This document shows positions 26,963-35,098 of a stretch of 64,000 bases of DNA, piece by piece. Source of the stretch: Betaproteobacteria bacterium RIFCSPLOWO2_02_FULL_63_19 (lineage in GTDB: Bacteria > Pseudomonadota > Gammaproteobacteria > Burkholderiales > SG8-39). The stretch covers positions 17,251-81,250 of the forward strand of contig MEQX01000107.1 in the NCBI GenBank assembly GCA_001770415.1, given 5' to 3'. Below the pieces are notes generated by a model that saw only the letters and a list, made by a program, of their open reading frames with translations, was not told the DNA's origin and ran no database searches. The translations under genes were made by a program, and so were the position numbers. Each line of letters begins with the position of its first letter. Position 1 is the stretch's first letter.

Positions 26963-28573
26963 ATGGGAAAGATGAGTGCTGCTGCGACAAAGATCGATCT
27001 GGAGAAATTCCGGCTGCGCCGGTTCGTCGAGCGGATGGTCGAGATGGGCGAGATGGATGTTCGCGACGAGCCCGTTGCGCTCACGCGCCTATCCGAGATC
27101 ATCGAGGGCACCCCGAAGGGCGTGCTGTTCCGCAAAGCCGGCCCGGAGCAGGTCGAAATCGCTGCGAAGGTATTGGGGGGGCGAGCGCGTATCGCCGCCG
27201 CTTTCGACACCACTGTCGACAAGTTCGGCGACGAATACCACAAGCGCATGGCCACGCCGCAGGAGGTCGTCGAGATCCCGTCCGGCGACGCACCGGTGCA
27301 TGAAGTCGTGATGACCGGCAAGGACGTTGATTTGACGAAGCTTCCATTCCATCCGCAGCACGAATTCGACGGCAGCTGCTATCTCTCATCAGGTATCGAC
27401 TACACCATTGATCCGGAAACCGGGCGCACCAATGTCGGCAGCCGGCGCCTGTCATTGCGCAATCGCAACACGACCGGCACCAACGTCACCGCCCCCTCGG
27501 ACCTGAAGCGCATCTACCAGGGCTGCGTCAAGCGGGGCGAGAAGCTGCCGATCACCTTCACTATAGGCAGCCACCCGCTGGACATGTTCGCGGCCACCTC
27601 GCGCAGGCCCGGCGACGAGATCAGCCTCGTCGCCCAGTTTCGCGGCGAACCGGCGGCGGTCGTCAAGAGCATTACCAACGACATCCTGGTTCCGGCCGAC
27701 GCGGAAGCGACCCTGGAAGGGTATCTGGACGAGAATGGCTACGTCGAGCTCGAGGGGCCCTTCGGCGAGTTTTTCGGCTACTACGGCGCAATCCACAAGG
27801 ACCCGGTATTCCACTGCACGGCCATCACCATGCGGCGCGACGCGATGTACCAGACGCTGCTGCACGGGTCGGCATTCTCCCTGGATCAAAGCGACGGGGC
27901 GGTGATGAGCGCGATGCGCACCGAAGCCGAAGCGATGAAGATTCTGCGCGCGACCGTGCGCGAGCCGATCGCCGTGCATATGCGCGAAACCTCGGGCGGG
28001 TCGTGCACCCTGCTCGTGTCCATGCGCCAGCGCATCGTGGGCGAGGCGCGCAGCGCGATTGCCGCGCTGTTCGGCGGCATGCTGCGCCTGAAGCACATCA
28101 TGGTGTTCGACGAGGATATCGACGTCTTCAACGACAAGCAGGTCGGGTGGGCGTTAGGCACGCGCTTCCAGGCGGACCGGGACCTGATCGTGCTGCAGGG
28201 CATGATGGGCATGTCCCAGGACCCCTCGCTCGACGGGCGGCGAACCGGCGCCAAGGCGGGTTTCGACTGCACCCGGCCATTCGGATGCGACGGACAGATT
28301 CCGTTCACCCGCTGCGCCGCCAAGGTCTTCAAGCCGTCTGCCAAGTTCAAGTCGGTCGAGGAGGCACTCCGGTCCGAACCGATGTATTACGCGCAGATCG
28401 TCGAAGCGCTCGGCAGCGACGACGGCCGCGATGTTGCCTGCGCACTGGATGAATTGCGCCAGGCCGGAGGACTTGGGCGCGACCGCGACGGGCGCTACCA
28501 CCTGATGTCCGCGAAGCCCGGCACCACTGGGATCGTCGGGGAGCTGTATCACGATCCGAACGTGGGCACTTAA
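26963..28573 (+). CDS. UbiD family decarboxylase (paired with TRAP B)
   Basis: A 536-residue prenylated-FMN-dependent decarboxylase. Key residues known from fungal Fdc1 are all recognisable: the Asn/Arg pair in TNVGSRRLSL (equivalents of Asn168 and Arg173) and the two glutamates in LEGPFGEFFGYYG (Glu277 and Glu282 equivalents). The C-terminal domain and the RFQADRDLIVLQG segment are normal for the family. ATG 26963 follows TAGGAGG at good distance. Position behind TRAP system B suggests that it decarboxylates the imported acid or its CoA ester. It is of the same subgroup as the UbiD at 35099. UbiX is not in the window. Confidence 0.92.
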   Translation: MGKMSAAATKIDLEKFRLRRFVERMVEMGEMDVRDEPVALTRLSEIIEGTPKGVLFRKAGPEQVEIAAKVLGGRARIAAAFDTTVDKFGDEYHKRMATPQEVVEIPSGDAPVHEVVMTGKDVDLTKLPFHPQHEFDGSCYLSSGIDYTIDPETGRTNVGSRRLSLRNRNTTGTNVTAPSDLKRIYQGCVKRGEKLPITFTIGSHPLDMFAATSRRPGDEISLVAQFRGEPAAVVKSITNDILVPADAEATLEGYLDENGYVELEGPFGEFFGYYGAIHKDPVFHCTAITMRRDAMYQTLLHGSAFSLDQSDGAVMSAMRTEAEAMKILRATVREPIAVHMRETSGGSCTLLVSMRQRIVGEARSAIAALFGGMLRLKHIMVFDEDIDVFNDKQVGWALGTRFQADRDLIVLQGMMGMSQDPSLDGRRTGAKAGFDCTRPFGCDGQIPFTRCAAKVFKPSAKFKSVEEALRSEPMYYAQIVEALGSDDGRDVACALDELRQAGGLGRDRDGRYHLMSAKPGTTGIVGELYHDPNVGT

Positions 28574-28601
28574 GCGCCGGAGCGGTTAATCAGTGCGCTG
28601 T

Positions 28602-28638
28602 GCGTCCCTATCACCCGGCCATCATCCCCAACACCGTC
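28602..28638 (-). pseudogene. Stump of a dctM 3-prime end
   Basis: These 37 bases match the end of the intact system C dctM plus its immediate downstream sequence (31818-31854) at all but two positions. On the minus strand they still read T-V-L-G-M-M-A-G followed by TGA (stop at 28611-28613). The match stops exactly at 28638, where an IS630-type transposase fragment begins. This is the remaining tail of a deleted dctM that once followed the dctP at 28782. Confidence 0.75.
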
Positions 28639-28779
28639 TTTTTCGTCCTTGCTGGGCACGAACTCATCGGGGCGCAGGCCCTGCCACTGCTTGGCGTACA
28701 GATCGAGGATGCGAGCGGCCTAGATTGCGAAATCCGGGTCGCGCGGGAAGATCCACGTGCGGTGCCACAAGGAGCGAAT
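28639..28779 (-). pseudogene. IS630-family transposase fragment
   Basis: In one minus-strand frame about 47 codons translate to a typical internal part of an IS630-type DDE transposase: WHRTWIFPRDPDFAI, then an in-frame TAG stop at 28720-28722, then AARILDLYAKQWQGLRP and DEFVPSKDEK. The DEK segment holds the second catalytic acidic position region of these enzymes. Both ends of the element are missing: the fragment starts against the stop codon of the dctP gene and ends abruptly at the dctM stump. I assign the family from recall of the pattern; a database search would confirm it. Confidence 0.65.
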
Positions 28780-28781
28780 GC

Positions 28782-29798
28782 TTAGATGCCCTTGCGGTAT
28801 TCGGCGATGAACCGCCGGAGGGCTTGGTACTTCTTCGCTCCGTCCTTCGTTTTCGCGATCCATTCATCGTGGAAGGGATGGAACTTCTTGGCCTGCACCG
28901 CAATTTGCTCATCCGTAAGGGTGAACACGACTCGATTGGGATCTTCTCGTGCCCGTCTGCGCAATTGATCGCCCTCTTCCTGATTGAGCCGTCCCAGTCG
29001 GCGGCTTAGGGAGAGGCCGCTGTTCTTGTTGAGGGCCTGTTTGGCCTTGGCCGGCAGAACATCATAGACCTTCTTGGTAATTCCAATGAAGAATCCGCGG
29101 ACGCCGAACGGGTAATCGATATGAGTCCGGACCAGCGGCATGATCTTGAACGCATCGAGGGCCTGCCAGCCGGCCAGAGTGCCCTGAATAACGCCGCTGC
29201 TGAGCGACTGGGCGATCTGCGTGATAGACATCCCGACCGGAATTCCGCCCATCGCCTTGATCATCGCCGACTCTCCGGGGCCGGCCGCGCGCACCTTCAA
29301 GCCCCTCATCGCCTCCACCGAGGCGAGCTTTTCCCTGAAATGCATGCCGCCGTTGTCGTTGGTGTAGACGGTCGCGACATAGACCTTGTCCAGGCCCCTC
29401 AGAAGTCCGGCGTCGTACATTTTCCAGCCGACGTATGAGGCTTCCTCGGCGTCCCTGAACAGGAAGGGAAGTGCGAACAGGGAAAAATCTGGGAACAGCT
29501 TGGCGGTATAGCTGGGCAGGATGGGCGAGGCATCCTGGATGCCGTTCATCATCCCCTCGAACTGCTTTCTCGGGCTGCGGATGAGTTGGCCGCCCCAGAA
29601 TTCCTTGAACACGAGCGTTCCCCCGGAATCCTTTTCCACCTGCCTCATCCATTTCTTGTACTCCAGAACCGAGCGGATATTCGCCGGTGCGTGCGATCCC
29701 ATCCTGATGAAGGCCTGCGCCGAAACCTCACCCGCCGAAAAGGTCAGACCCGCGCCTATCATGCCGACGCACGCAATGAATGCCATTGACTTACGCAT
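28782..29798 (-). CDS. dctP: TRAP transporter periplasmic binding protein, solitary duplicate
   Basis: A 338-residue DctP-family protein with signal peptide (MRKSMAFIACVGMIGAGLTF, cleavage near VSAQA). It has IRSPRKQFEGMMNGIQDASP, SYTAKLFPDFSLFALP and the arginine motif RGLKVRAAGPGESAMIKAM. ATG 29798 is preceded by GGAGAC. The protein is alignable without gaps to the system C binding protein at 33750-34766 and most residues are identical. It no longer has its own dctQ and dctM; the next minus-strand sequence is a transposase fragment joined to a dctM stump. It could serve the system C membrane proteins with a changed specificity. Confidence 0.9.
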   Translation of the reverse strand: MRKSMAFIACVGMIGAGLTFSAGEVSAQAFIRMGSHAPANIRSVLEYKKWMRQVEKDSGGTLVFKEFWGGQLIRSPRKQFEGMMNGIQDASPILPSYTAKLFPDFSLFALPFLFRDAEEASYVGWKMYDAGLLRGLDKVYVATVYTNDNGGMHFREKLASVEAMRGLKVRAAGPGESAMIKAMGGIPVGMSITQIAQSLSSGVIQGTLAGWQALDAFKIMPLVRTHIDYPFGVRGFFIGITKKVYDVLPAKAKQALNKNSGLSLSRRLGRLNQEEGDQLRRRAREDPNRVVFTLTDEQIAVQAKKFHPFHDEWIAKTKDGAKKYQALRRFIAEYRKGI

Positions 29799-29954
29799 TT
29801 GCTGTCTCCTCCGGAATCTACGGTTGAAAGATTCGTGACTCACACAATGCTCGTCGCTATCCACGTCTTAACGGTCGTACTTGGCAGACCGTAAAGAACC
29901 CGGGGCCCGACCAAACGAGCTTACGCTGCACAGGAATGATGATCAACCCGGTGT
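28782..29954 (-). repeat. Duplicated dctP unit, copy 1
   Basis: From the dctP stop codon to 156 bases upstream of its start, this unit pairs with 33750-34922. Both are 1173 bases, so there is no net insertion or deletion. Conserved upstream blocks include CTACGGTTGAAAGATTCGTG, AGAACCCGGGGCCCG (from 29896) and AATGATGATCAACCCGGTGT (29935-29954), each at the same distance from the start codon as in copy 2. Conservation of the leader suggests a shared promoter or operator. Confidence 0.8.
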
Positions 29955-30087
29955 GCGGAGCTCACAGCGACACATTCCAAAAGGACAAAAACCAACCGGA
30001 CCCCAAAGCAAGGATGACCCGGGGCACGCCCCGATCCGGCCGGTGAACATGTCCCGCTCCAACGGCGCCCGGAACTTCAAGCGCGCG

Positions 30088-31779
30088 CTATCCGTGACCG
30101 GGAACGACCGGCAGGAGCAAGTGCGACGGAAATTCGGGTTTGTGATAGATCGTGTGCCGCGTTTCGCGGCTCGCCGAGAGGTGGTTCGACAGCCGGTAAA
30201 TGTAACTCGTGCCCTCCCAGGGCGCGTCCTGCGCTTTCACCACGAGTTGCAGCCGGTGAGCGGCTTTGAAGACATAAGACGTATCACAAATCTCGATCGC
30301 ATACTCGTAGACCCTTCCCGGGTCGACGGGAATGGCGCCGGTATGAGGGTGATAAGGCTTGTAGGGCTTCGATCGGCTTTGATCGAGTTCCCGGTGTGAG
30401 GCCTTGAGCCAGCCGATCGAGACTCTCGTCTCCGTCCCGTCCGCATCGACGTCGTTGATCTCGACGATCCAGTTCGTATCCGCGCTGCTGATCGCGGCGA
30501 ACAGGTACAGCGCAATCGGGCCAGTAACCTCGGTATCCGCGGCAAGCGCTTCGGTCGCGTATCTGAGCGAGGGCACCTTTCCTCCGGGCTGCAGCCCGAC
30601 CGCGTTGGTGAACCCGTCTGGCCGCTCATTCCACCCGGGCAATTCATCTTTCAACCGGCCCTGGGCGCCCAGATACAGTCTTGTCCAGTGGGTTCTCGCC
30701 AGCGGCCACTCGTTTTCGTGACGCCATTGATTCGATCCCTGCACCAGGATCGTTATGGGCGGTTCGTCCATGACGCCGGTATCGATGCCCTTCAGCCAGT
30801 GGTCATACCATCTCAATACGATATCGTGATTTTCATGCCACGGACGGCTGAAACCGACTCCGGATTCCGGCACCGTGATCATCAGCTTCCTGGGCGCGTT
30901 GATCTGGCCGTACGCGCTGAACGCGCCCGGCAGATGAATATACGGCGCGCTCCAGCGCGAAAGCAGGTGGCACGGAATATTGATCTTGCCGAACTTGCTG
31001 CAGGCGGACCTCTCCCAGTAGTAGGGTCCGTCGAAGGGATGGATCAGCACGTCGAACAAATGCGGATTCTTCTGCGGCCACCTCAGCGTCTTGTACAGCC
31101 TCGGATGGCACCTGACGTCCGGGTCATCCAGCAGGTTCTCGACGATCGCCTTCAATTCCGCCGGGGGAAGATCTGCCCGCTTGGCGCTGTTGACGACCAG
31201 GCTCGAATCCCACCAGGTCGCGAGGAACGACAGGTGCAAAATGCCGCCGTGATACGCCCAGTGGCGGTACATGTCGGTTGCGGCATCGACCGGGAAAATG
31301 GCTTTCAGGTGCGGCGGGTTCTGGGCGGCGACCAGCAGCTGGATCATGCCGAAATACGACATCCCGAGCATGCCGACGTTGCCGTCGCACCATGGCTGCT
31401 TCGCGATCCATTCCACGAGGTCGTAGCCGTCCTGCTGCTCCTTGCCAGTGAATACGCCGTAGCTTCCTTCCGATGCTCCGGTGCCTCGGGCCTCCGCGAT
31501 GACGTGCGCGTAGCCGCGGGAGACGAAATATTCGGTGTCCCCCGCTTCGATCCCGCCGTTGCCGAGGTCCCTGTCGGTGGGATATTCGAAGATCGGAAGC
31601 TTCTGCACGTCCTTCCCATAGGGGGAAATGCCAAGCAATGCGGGAACCTTGACGTTTGCGTCCGGACGATAAATGTCCACGGCAACGCGCACTCCGTCGC
31701 GCATGCCGACGAAAACATCCTTTTCGGTATTCACCCGGTGCTGCGGTCGCGATACCAGTTCGTGCCAGTCCTTGTTCAT
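30088..31779 (-). CDS. CocE/NonD family hydrolase
   Basis: A 563-residue alpha/beta hydrolase of the X-Pro dipeptidyl-peptidase/cocaine esterase family. The nucleophile elbow is LGMSYFGMIQL (Ser near 128), preceded by the family's DxRGTGASEG element in IAEARGTGASEGS; the C-terminal half is the jelly-roll XPP domain (VTGPIALYLFAAISSADTN). ATG 31779 follows GGAGGAG; the frame is open further upstream but only as a shadow of dctM. It lies 47 bases behind dctM of system C and is probably co-transcribed with it. Likely activity is hydrolysis of an ester or amide; no signal peptide is seen, so it acts on imported substrate. Confidence 0.88.
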   Translation of the reverse strand: MNKDWHELVSRPQHRVNTEKDVFVGMRDGVRVAVDIYRPDANVKVPALLGISPYGKDVQKLPIFEYPTDRDLGNGGIEAGDTEYFVSRGYAHVIAEARGTGASEGSYGVFTGKEQQDGYDLVEWIAKQPWCDGNVGMLGMSYFGMIQLLVAAQNPPHLKAIFPVDAATDMYRHWAYHGGILHLSFLATWWDSSLVVNSAKRADLPPAELKAIVENLLDDPDVRCHPRLYKTLRWPQKNPHLFDVLIHPFDGPYYWERSACSKFGKINIPCHLLSRWSAPYIHLPGAFSAYGQINAPRKLMITVPESGVGFSRPWHENHDIVLRWYDHWLKGIDTGVMDEPPITILVQGSNQWRHENEWPLARTHWTRLYLGAQGRLKDELPGWNERPDGFTNAVGLQPGGKVPSLRYATEALAADTEVTGPIALYLFAAISSADTNWIVEINDVDADGTETRVSIGWLKASHRELDQSRSKPYKPYHPHTGAIPVDPGRVYEYAIEICDTSYVFKAAHRLQLVVKAQDAPWEGTSYIYRLSNHLSASRETRHTIYHKPEFPSHLLLPVVPGHG

Positions 31780-31826
31780 CGCTCCTCCGGTACCAGTGAT
31801 CTGCAAGGGTGCCGCGCGCGTCCCCA

Positions 31827-33140
31827 TCACTCGGCCATCATCCCCAACACCGTCGGCAACCACAACGCAAGGATGGGGAACAGCGCGATGATCGTCAGTC
31901 GCGTCAGGTCCGCGAAAAAGAACGGGATGATGCCGATGAAAATCGTCTTCAACGATATGTCCGGTCTCATTCCGTGCAGCACGAACGGGATGATGCCGAT
32001 CGGCGGTGTGGTCTGGCCGATTTCGATGACCATGATATTGATGACTCCCCACCAGATCGGGTCGAAGCCCAGGCCGACGATCAACGGAAAGACGACGGGC
32101 AGCGTGATGATCATCGCGGCTACGGTTTCGAATATGCTGCCCAGGATGATGTACATCACCAGCAGCACGAAGATGACCATCCCCGGCGACAGACCCGCCG
32201 CCTGGATCTGCCTCACCAGAAGATCCGGCATCTGCGTGAGGGTGATGAAGAAGGTGAAAATGCTGGCGCCGAAGATGATGATGTAGATCAGCCCGGTGGT
32301 AGCAGCGGTTTCCGAGAGCACCCTGGCCATCACCCCGCGGGTCAACCGGCCTCTGAAATAGGCGAAAAAAAACGCGAAAATGCAGCCGACCGCCGCCGCC
32401 TCGAGTATGGTAAACAGTCCGCCGTAGATGCCGCCGCTGACCACGATGGCAAGGGTCACCACGCCCCAACAGTCCCGGGCCACCCGCGCTCGCTCGCGCC
32501 AGGGTATGCGCGGCCCCGGCGGACCGGAGTCCGGCCTGAATCGGACGTACAGCGCCACCGTAACGAAATAGATGGCCAGGCAGATGAGCCCGGGTATGAC
32601 GGCGGCGGCAAACAGCGCGACGACGAACTGCTCCGTAAGCACCGCATAGAGCACCATCAGGTTCGACGGCGGGATCAGAATGCCCAGCGTACCACCAGCG
32701 GCGATGCAGCCCGCCGCGAGGCTCGGGCGGTAGCGGCGCTCGAGCATCTCCGGCAAAGCGATACGCATGAACGTCGATGCGGTCGCCAGCGAGGATCCGC
32801 ACACCGCACCGAACCCGCCGCAGCCGCCGATGGTCGCCATGGCGAGGCCGCCGCGGTAATGGCCGACCAGCGCATGGAACAGGCGGTAGAGATCGCCCGA
32901 CAATCCGGCGGCCGCGGCGAAACTGCCCATCAGCAGGAACATCGGGATGGCCCCGAGCGTCTGGGTGGTCAACACCTGCGTCGGCGCGGTGGCGAACATC
33001 TTGATCGCGGGTCCCGGACCGAGCAGCGCCGAGACGCCGAAGAATCCGGCGATCGCCATCGCAATGCCGATCGGAAAATGCAGCGCGATCAGCAGCAGCA
33101 TGCCGCAGATTCCGAGTATCGCGATGAGTATTGGGTCCAT
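31827..33140 (-). CDS. dctM: TRAP transporter large permease (system C)
   Basis: A 437-residue DctM protein of the same length and subgroup as system B (IPMFLLMGSFAAAAGLSGDL, IPPSNLMVLYAVLTEQ, VFPLIVGLGFDPIWWG, IGQTTPPIGIIPFVLHGM). About 12 hydrophobic segments. ATG 33140 lacks an obvious ribosome site, as does the system B gene. It lies between dctQ and the CocE-type hydrolase. Its last codons and downstream bases are repeated as a stump at 28602-28638. Confidence 0.92.
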   Translation of the reverse strand: MDPILIAILGICGMLLLIALHFPIGIAMAIAGFFGVSALLGPGPAIKMFATAPTQVLTTQTLGAIPMFLLMGSFAAAAGLSGDLYRLFHALVGHYRGGLAMATIGGCGGFGAVCGSSLATASTFMRIALPEMLERRYRPSLAAGCIAAGGTLGILIPPSNLMVLYAVLTEQFVVALFAAAVIPGLICLAIYFVTVALYVRFRPDSGPPGPRIPWRERARVARDCWGVVTLAIVVSGGIYGGLFTILEAAAVGCIFAFFFAYFRGRLTRGVMARVLSETAATTGLIYIIIFGASIFTFFITLTQMPDLLVRQIQAAGLSPGMVIFVLLVMYIILGSIFETVAAMIITLPVVFPLIVGLGFDPIWWGVINIMVIEIGQTTPPIGIIPFVLHGMRPDISLKTIFIGIIPFFFADLTRLTIIALFPILALWLPTVLGMMAE

Positions 33141-33171
33141 GTCAGTGCGTCGTCGGTGCGCGATGGCGCGG

Positions 33172-33723
33172 TTAGCCGCCCGTCTCCGCCCCCTTGCCCT
33201 CGCGCGCCTCGTAGGCCGGTTGACGGCCTTTGACGGCGCGAACCACGGCGTCGATCAGCACCGCGGCCTGAAGAGGCACGCAGATCACGATCACCGCGGT
33301 GACCACCCACCACCAGGGCGCCTGCGGCAGTTCGAGCACCGTGGTCGCAAGCCCCGTGAGCGTGACGTCGTAGAGCGTGAAGCGGAAGAATTGCCACGCC
33401 AGAAGGACGAAGACGAACAGCGTGCCGGTCCCCCCCGCCACCTCCAGCCAGCACCCTGCGCGCGCGCCCAGTGCCTTGCCCAGAAACCGGATGGTCACGA
33501 AGTGCCCGCCGACCAGACCGACCGGGAAAAAGCTCGATACGACGACCGCCAACATGAGGGTGTTGAGGTCATCGACGCCGATAATGGGGGAGTTGAACAG
33601 CCACCGCATCAGCACGTCGACCGTCATCGCCGCGGCGATCAGCATGATGCCGATGGCGCCGACGAGCGCGATCCGGTTCGTCAGGGGGCCGAGCAGCCTC
33701 CGGGCGTCGAACGGCATCCTCAT
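33172..33723 (-). CDS. dctQ: TRAP transporter small permease (system C)
   Basis: A 183-residue DctQ protein with four hydrophobic segments; VVVSSFFPVGLVGGHFVTIR and GLATTVLELPQAPWWW are nearly identical to the system B protein. ATG 33723 lies 26 bases after the dctP stop. A second in-frame ATG is two codons further in. It completes TRAP system C with the flanking genes. Confidence 0.9.
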   Translation of the reverse strand: MRMPFDARRLLGPLTNRIALVGAIGIMLIAAAMTVDVLMRWLFNSPIIGVDDLNTLMLAVVVSSFFPVGLVGGHFVTIRFLGKALGARAGCWLEVAGGTGTLFVFVLLAWQFFRFTLYDVTLTGLATTVLELPQAPWWWVVTAVIVICVPLQAAVLIDAVVRAVKGRQPAYEAREGKGAETGG

Positions 33724-33749
33724 GTCACGGTCCGCACGGGCCGTGGGCC

Positions 33750-34766
33750 TTACTTACCTTTGCGGTATCCCGCGATCAACCCTTGGAGGGCCTGGTACTT
33801 CTTCGCTCCGTCCTTCGTTTTCGCGATCCATTCATCGTGGAAGTGCTGGAACTTCTTGGCCTGCACCGCAATTTGCTCATCCGTAAGGGTGAACACGACA
33901 CGATTGGGATCTTCTCCGGCCCTTTTGCGCAGCCTGTCGCCCACGCCCTGGTTGCTTCGGCCCAGCCGACGGCTTTCGGTAAGACCACTGTTCTTGTCGA
34001 TGGCCTGCTTGGCCTTCTCCGGAAGAGCGTCATAGACCGTCTTGGTGATCCCCAGGAAGAATGAGCGGACGCCGAACGGGTAATCGATATGGGTGCGAAT
34101 CAGCGGCATGATCTTGAACGGTACCAGAGCCGACCAGCCCGCCAGCGTGCCCTGGATGACGCCGCTGTTGAGCGACTGGGCGACCTGAGTGATACCCATT
34201 CCGACCGGAACGCCGCCCATCGCCTTGACGATCGCTGACTCGCCGGGACCGGCCGCGCGCACCTTCAAGCCCCTCATGGCCTCGACCGAGGCGAGCTTCT
34301 CCGTAAAATGCATGCCGCCATTGTCGTTGGTGTAGACCGCCGCGACATAGACCTTGTCCAGACCCCTCAGAAGTCCGGCCTCGTACATCTTCCATGAGAC
34401 GTACGAGGATTCCTCCGCGTCCTTGAACAGAAATGGCAGCGTGAACACCGAGAAATCCGGGAACAGCTTGGCGGTATAGCTGGGCAATATGGGCGAGGCA
34501 TCCTGGATGCCATTCATCATTCCCTCGAACTGCTTTCTCGGGCTGCGGATGAGTTGGCCGCCCCAGAATTCCTTGAACACGAGGGTCCCCCCGGCATCTT
34601 TTTCCACCCGACTCATCCATTTCTTAACTTGTCGAACCGGATGGCCGTTCGGCGGCGAGTGCGATCCTATCCTGAGGACGGCCTGCGCCGACGCCTCACC
34701 CGCCGAGAAGGCCAGACCGGCGCCGATCACGCAGACACCCGCAATGCTTGCCAATGATTTGCGCAT
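33750..34766 (-). CDS. dctP: TRAP transporter periplasmic binding protein (system C)
   Basis: A 338-residue DctP-family protein with signal peptide (MRKSLASIAGVCVIGAGLAF, cleavage near ASAQA) and the motif RGLKVRAAGPGESAIVKAM. ATG 34766 has GGAGAC upstream; the open frame continues 46 codons further but into the leader that is conserved as non-coding sequence in copy 1. It is the near twin of the gene at 28782. Differences cluster in the first 25 mature residues and in the C-terminal helices, regions that may alter substrate or membrane-partner recognition. Confidence 0.92.
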   Translation of the reverse strand: MRKSLASIAGVCVIGAGLAFSAGEASAQAVLRIGSHSPPNGHPVRQVKKWMSRVEKDAGGTLVFKEFWGGQLIRSPRKQFEGMMNGIQDASPILPSYTAKLFPDFSVFTLPFLFKDAEESSYVSWKMYEAGLLRGLDKVYVAAVYTNDNGGMHFTEKLASVEAMRGLKVRAAGPGESAIVKAMGGVPVGMGITQVAQSLNSGVIQGTLAGWSALVPFKIMPLIRTHIDYPFGVRSFFLGITKTVYDALPEKAKQAIDKNSGLTESRRLGRSNQGVGDRLRKRAGEDPNRVVFTLTDEQIAVQAKKFQHFHDEWIAKTKDGAKKYQALQGLIAGYRKGK

Positions 34767-34922
34767 TTGCAGTCTCCTCCGGAATCTACGGTTGAAAGAT
34801 TCGTGAACCATGCAACATTCGTCGGTATCTACGCTTACAAGGTCGTTTCTGGCGGACCGTGAAGAACCCGGGGCCCGGGTTGACAACCTTACCCTGCGCA
34901 GCAATGATGATCAACCCGGTGT
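33750..34922 (-). repeat. Duplicated dctP unit, copy 2
   Basis: Partner of 28782-29954, equal in length (1173 bases) and colinear through gene and leader. This copy keeps the downstream dctQ, dctM and hydrolase genes, so it is probably the parental arrangement. Confidence 0.8.
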
Positions 34923-35098
34923 CCGTGATTCGCAATGAGACTCATCCGCAAGCGATAAGAGATCCATCGGCCCCCAAGCCGGGAAGGGCCGCCGATGCGC
35001 TGCGATCAGACGTTTGAACTTGCAGGGAATCGCGCACGGTGAAGCGCCGATCGCGCCGCGCCGCGCGGCCAGAAGCAGGGAAACCGCTCGGGTTTCGC
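34767..35098 (-). promoter_or_regulatory. Leader of the TRAP C operon with a 15-base palindrome
   Basis: A 332-base gap between the UbiD stop and dctP. It contains a perfect palindrome ACCCGGGGCCCGGGT at 34866-34880, 100 bases upstream of the dctP start; copy 1 keeps its left two thirds at the same distance. A second conserved block, AATGATGATCAACCCGGTGT (34903-34922), includes the small palindrome TGATCA. These are candidate operator sites for a regulator that controls both dctP copies. No gene is seen in the gap and no convincing minus-strand -35/-10 pair could be picked out. Confidence 0.4.

Noticed and set aside
30088-32802. A 904-codon open frame covering the CocE-type gene and most of dctM
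   Set aside because: Its first 340 codons are the wrong frame of an intact dctM. The real start is ATG 31779 with a strong ribosome site.
34880-34908. TTGACA-N17-AATGAT promoter-like pair on the plus strand
   Set aside because: No plus-strand gene lies downstream, and the TTGACA is not conserved in the duplicated leader at 29799-29954.
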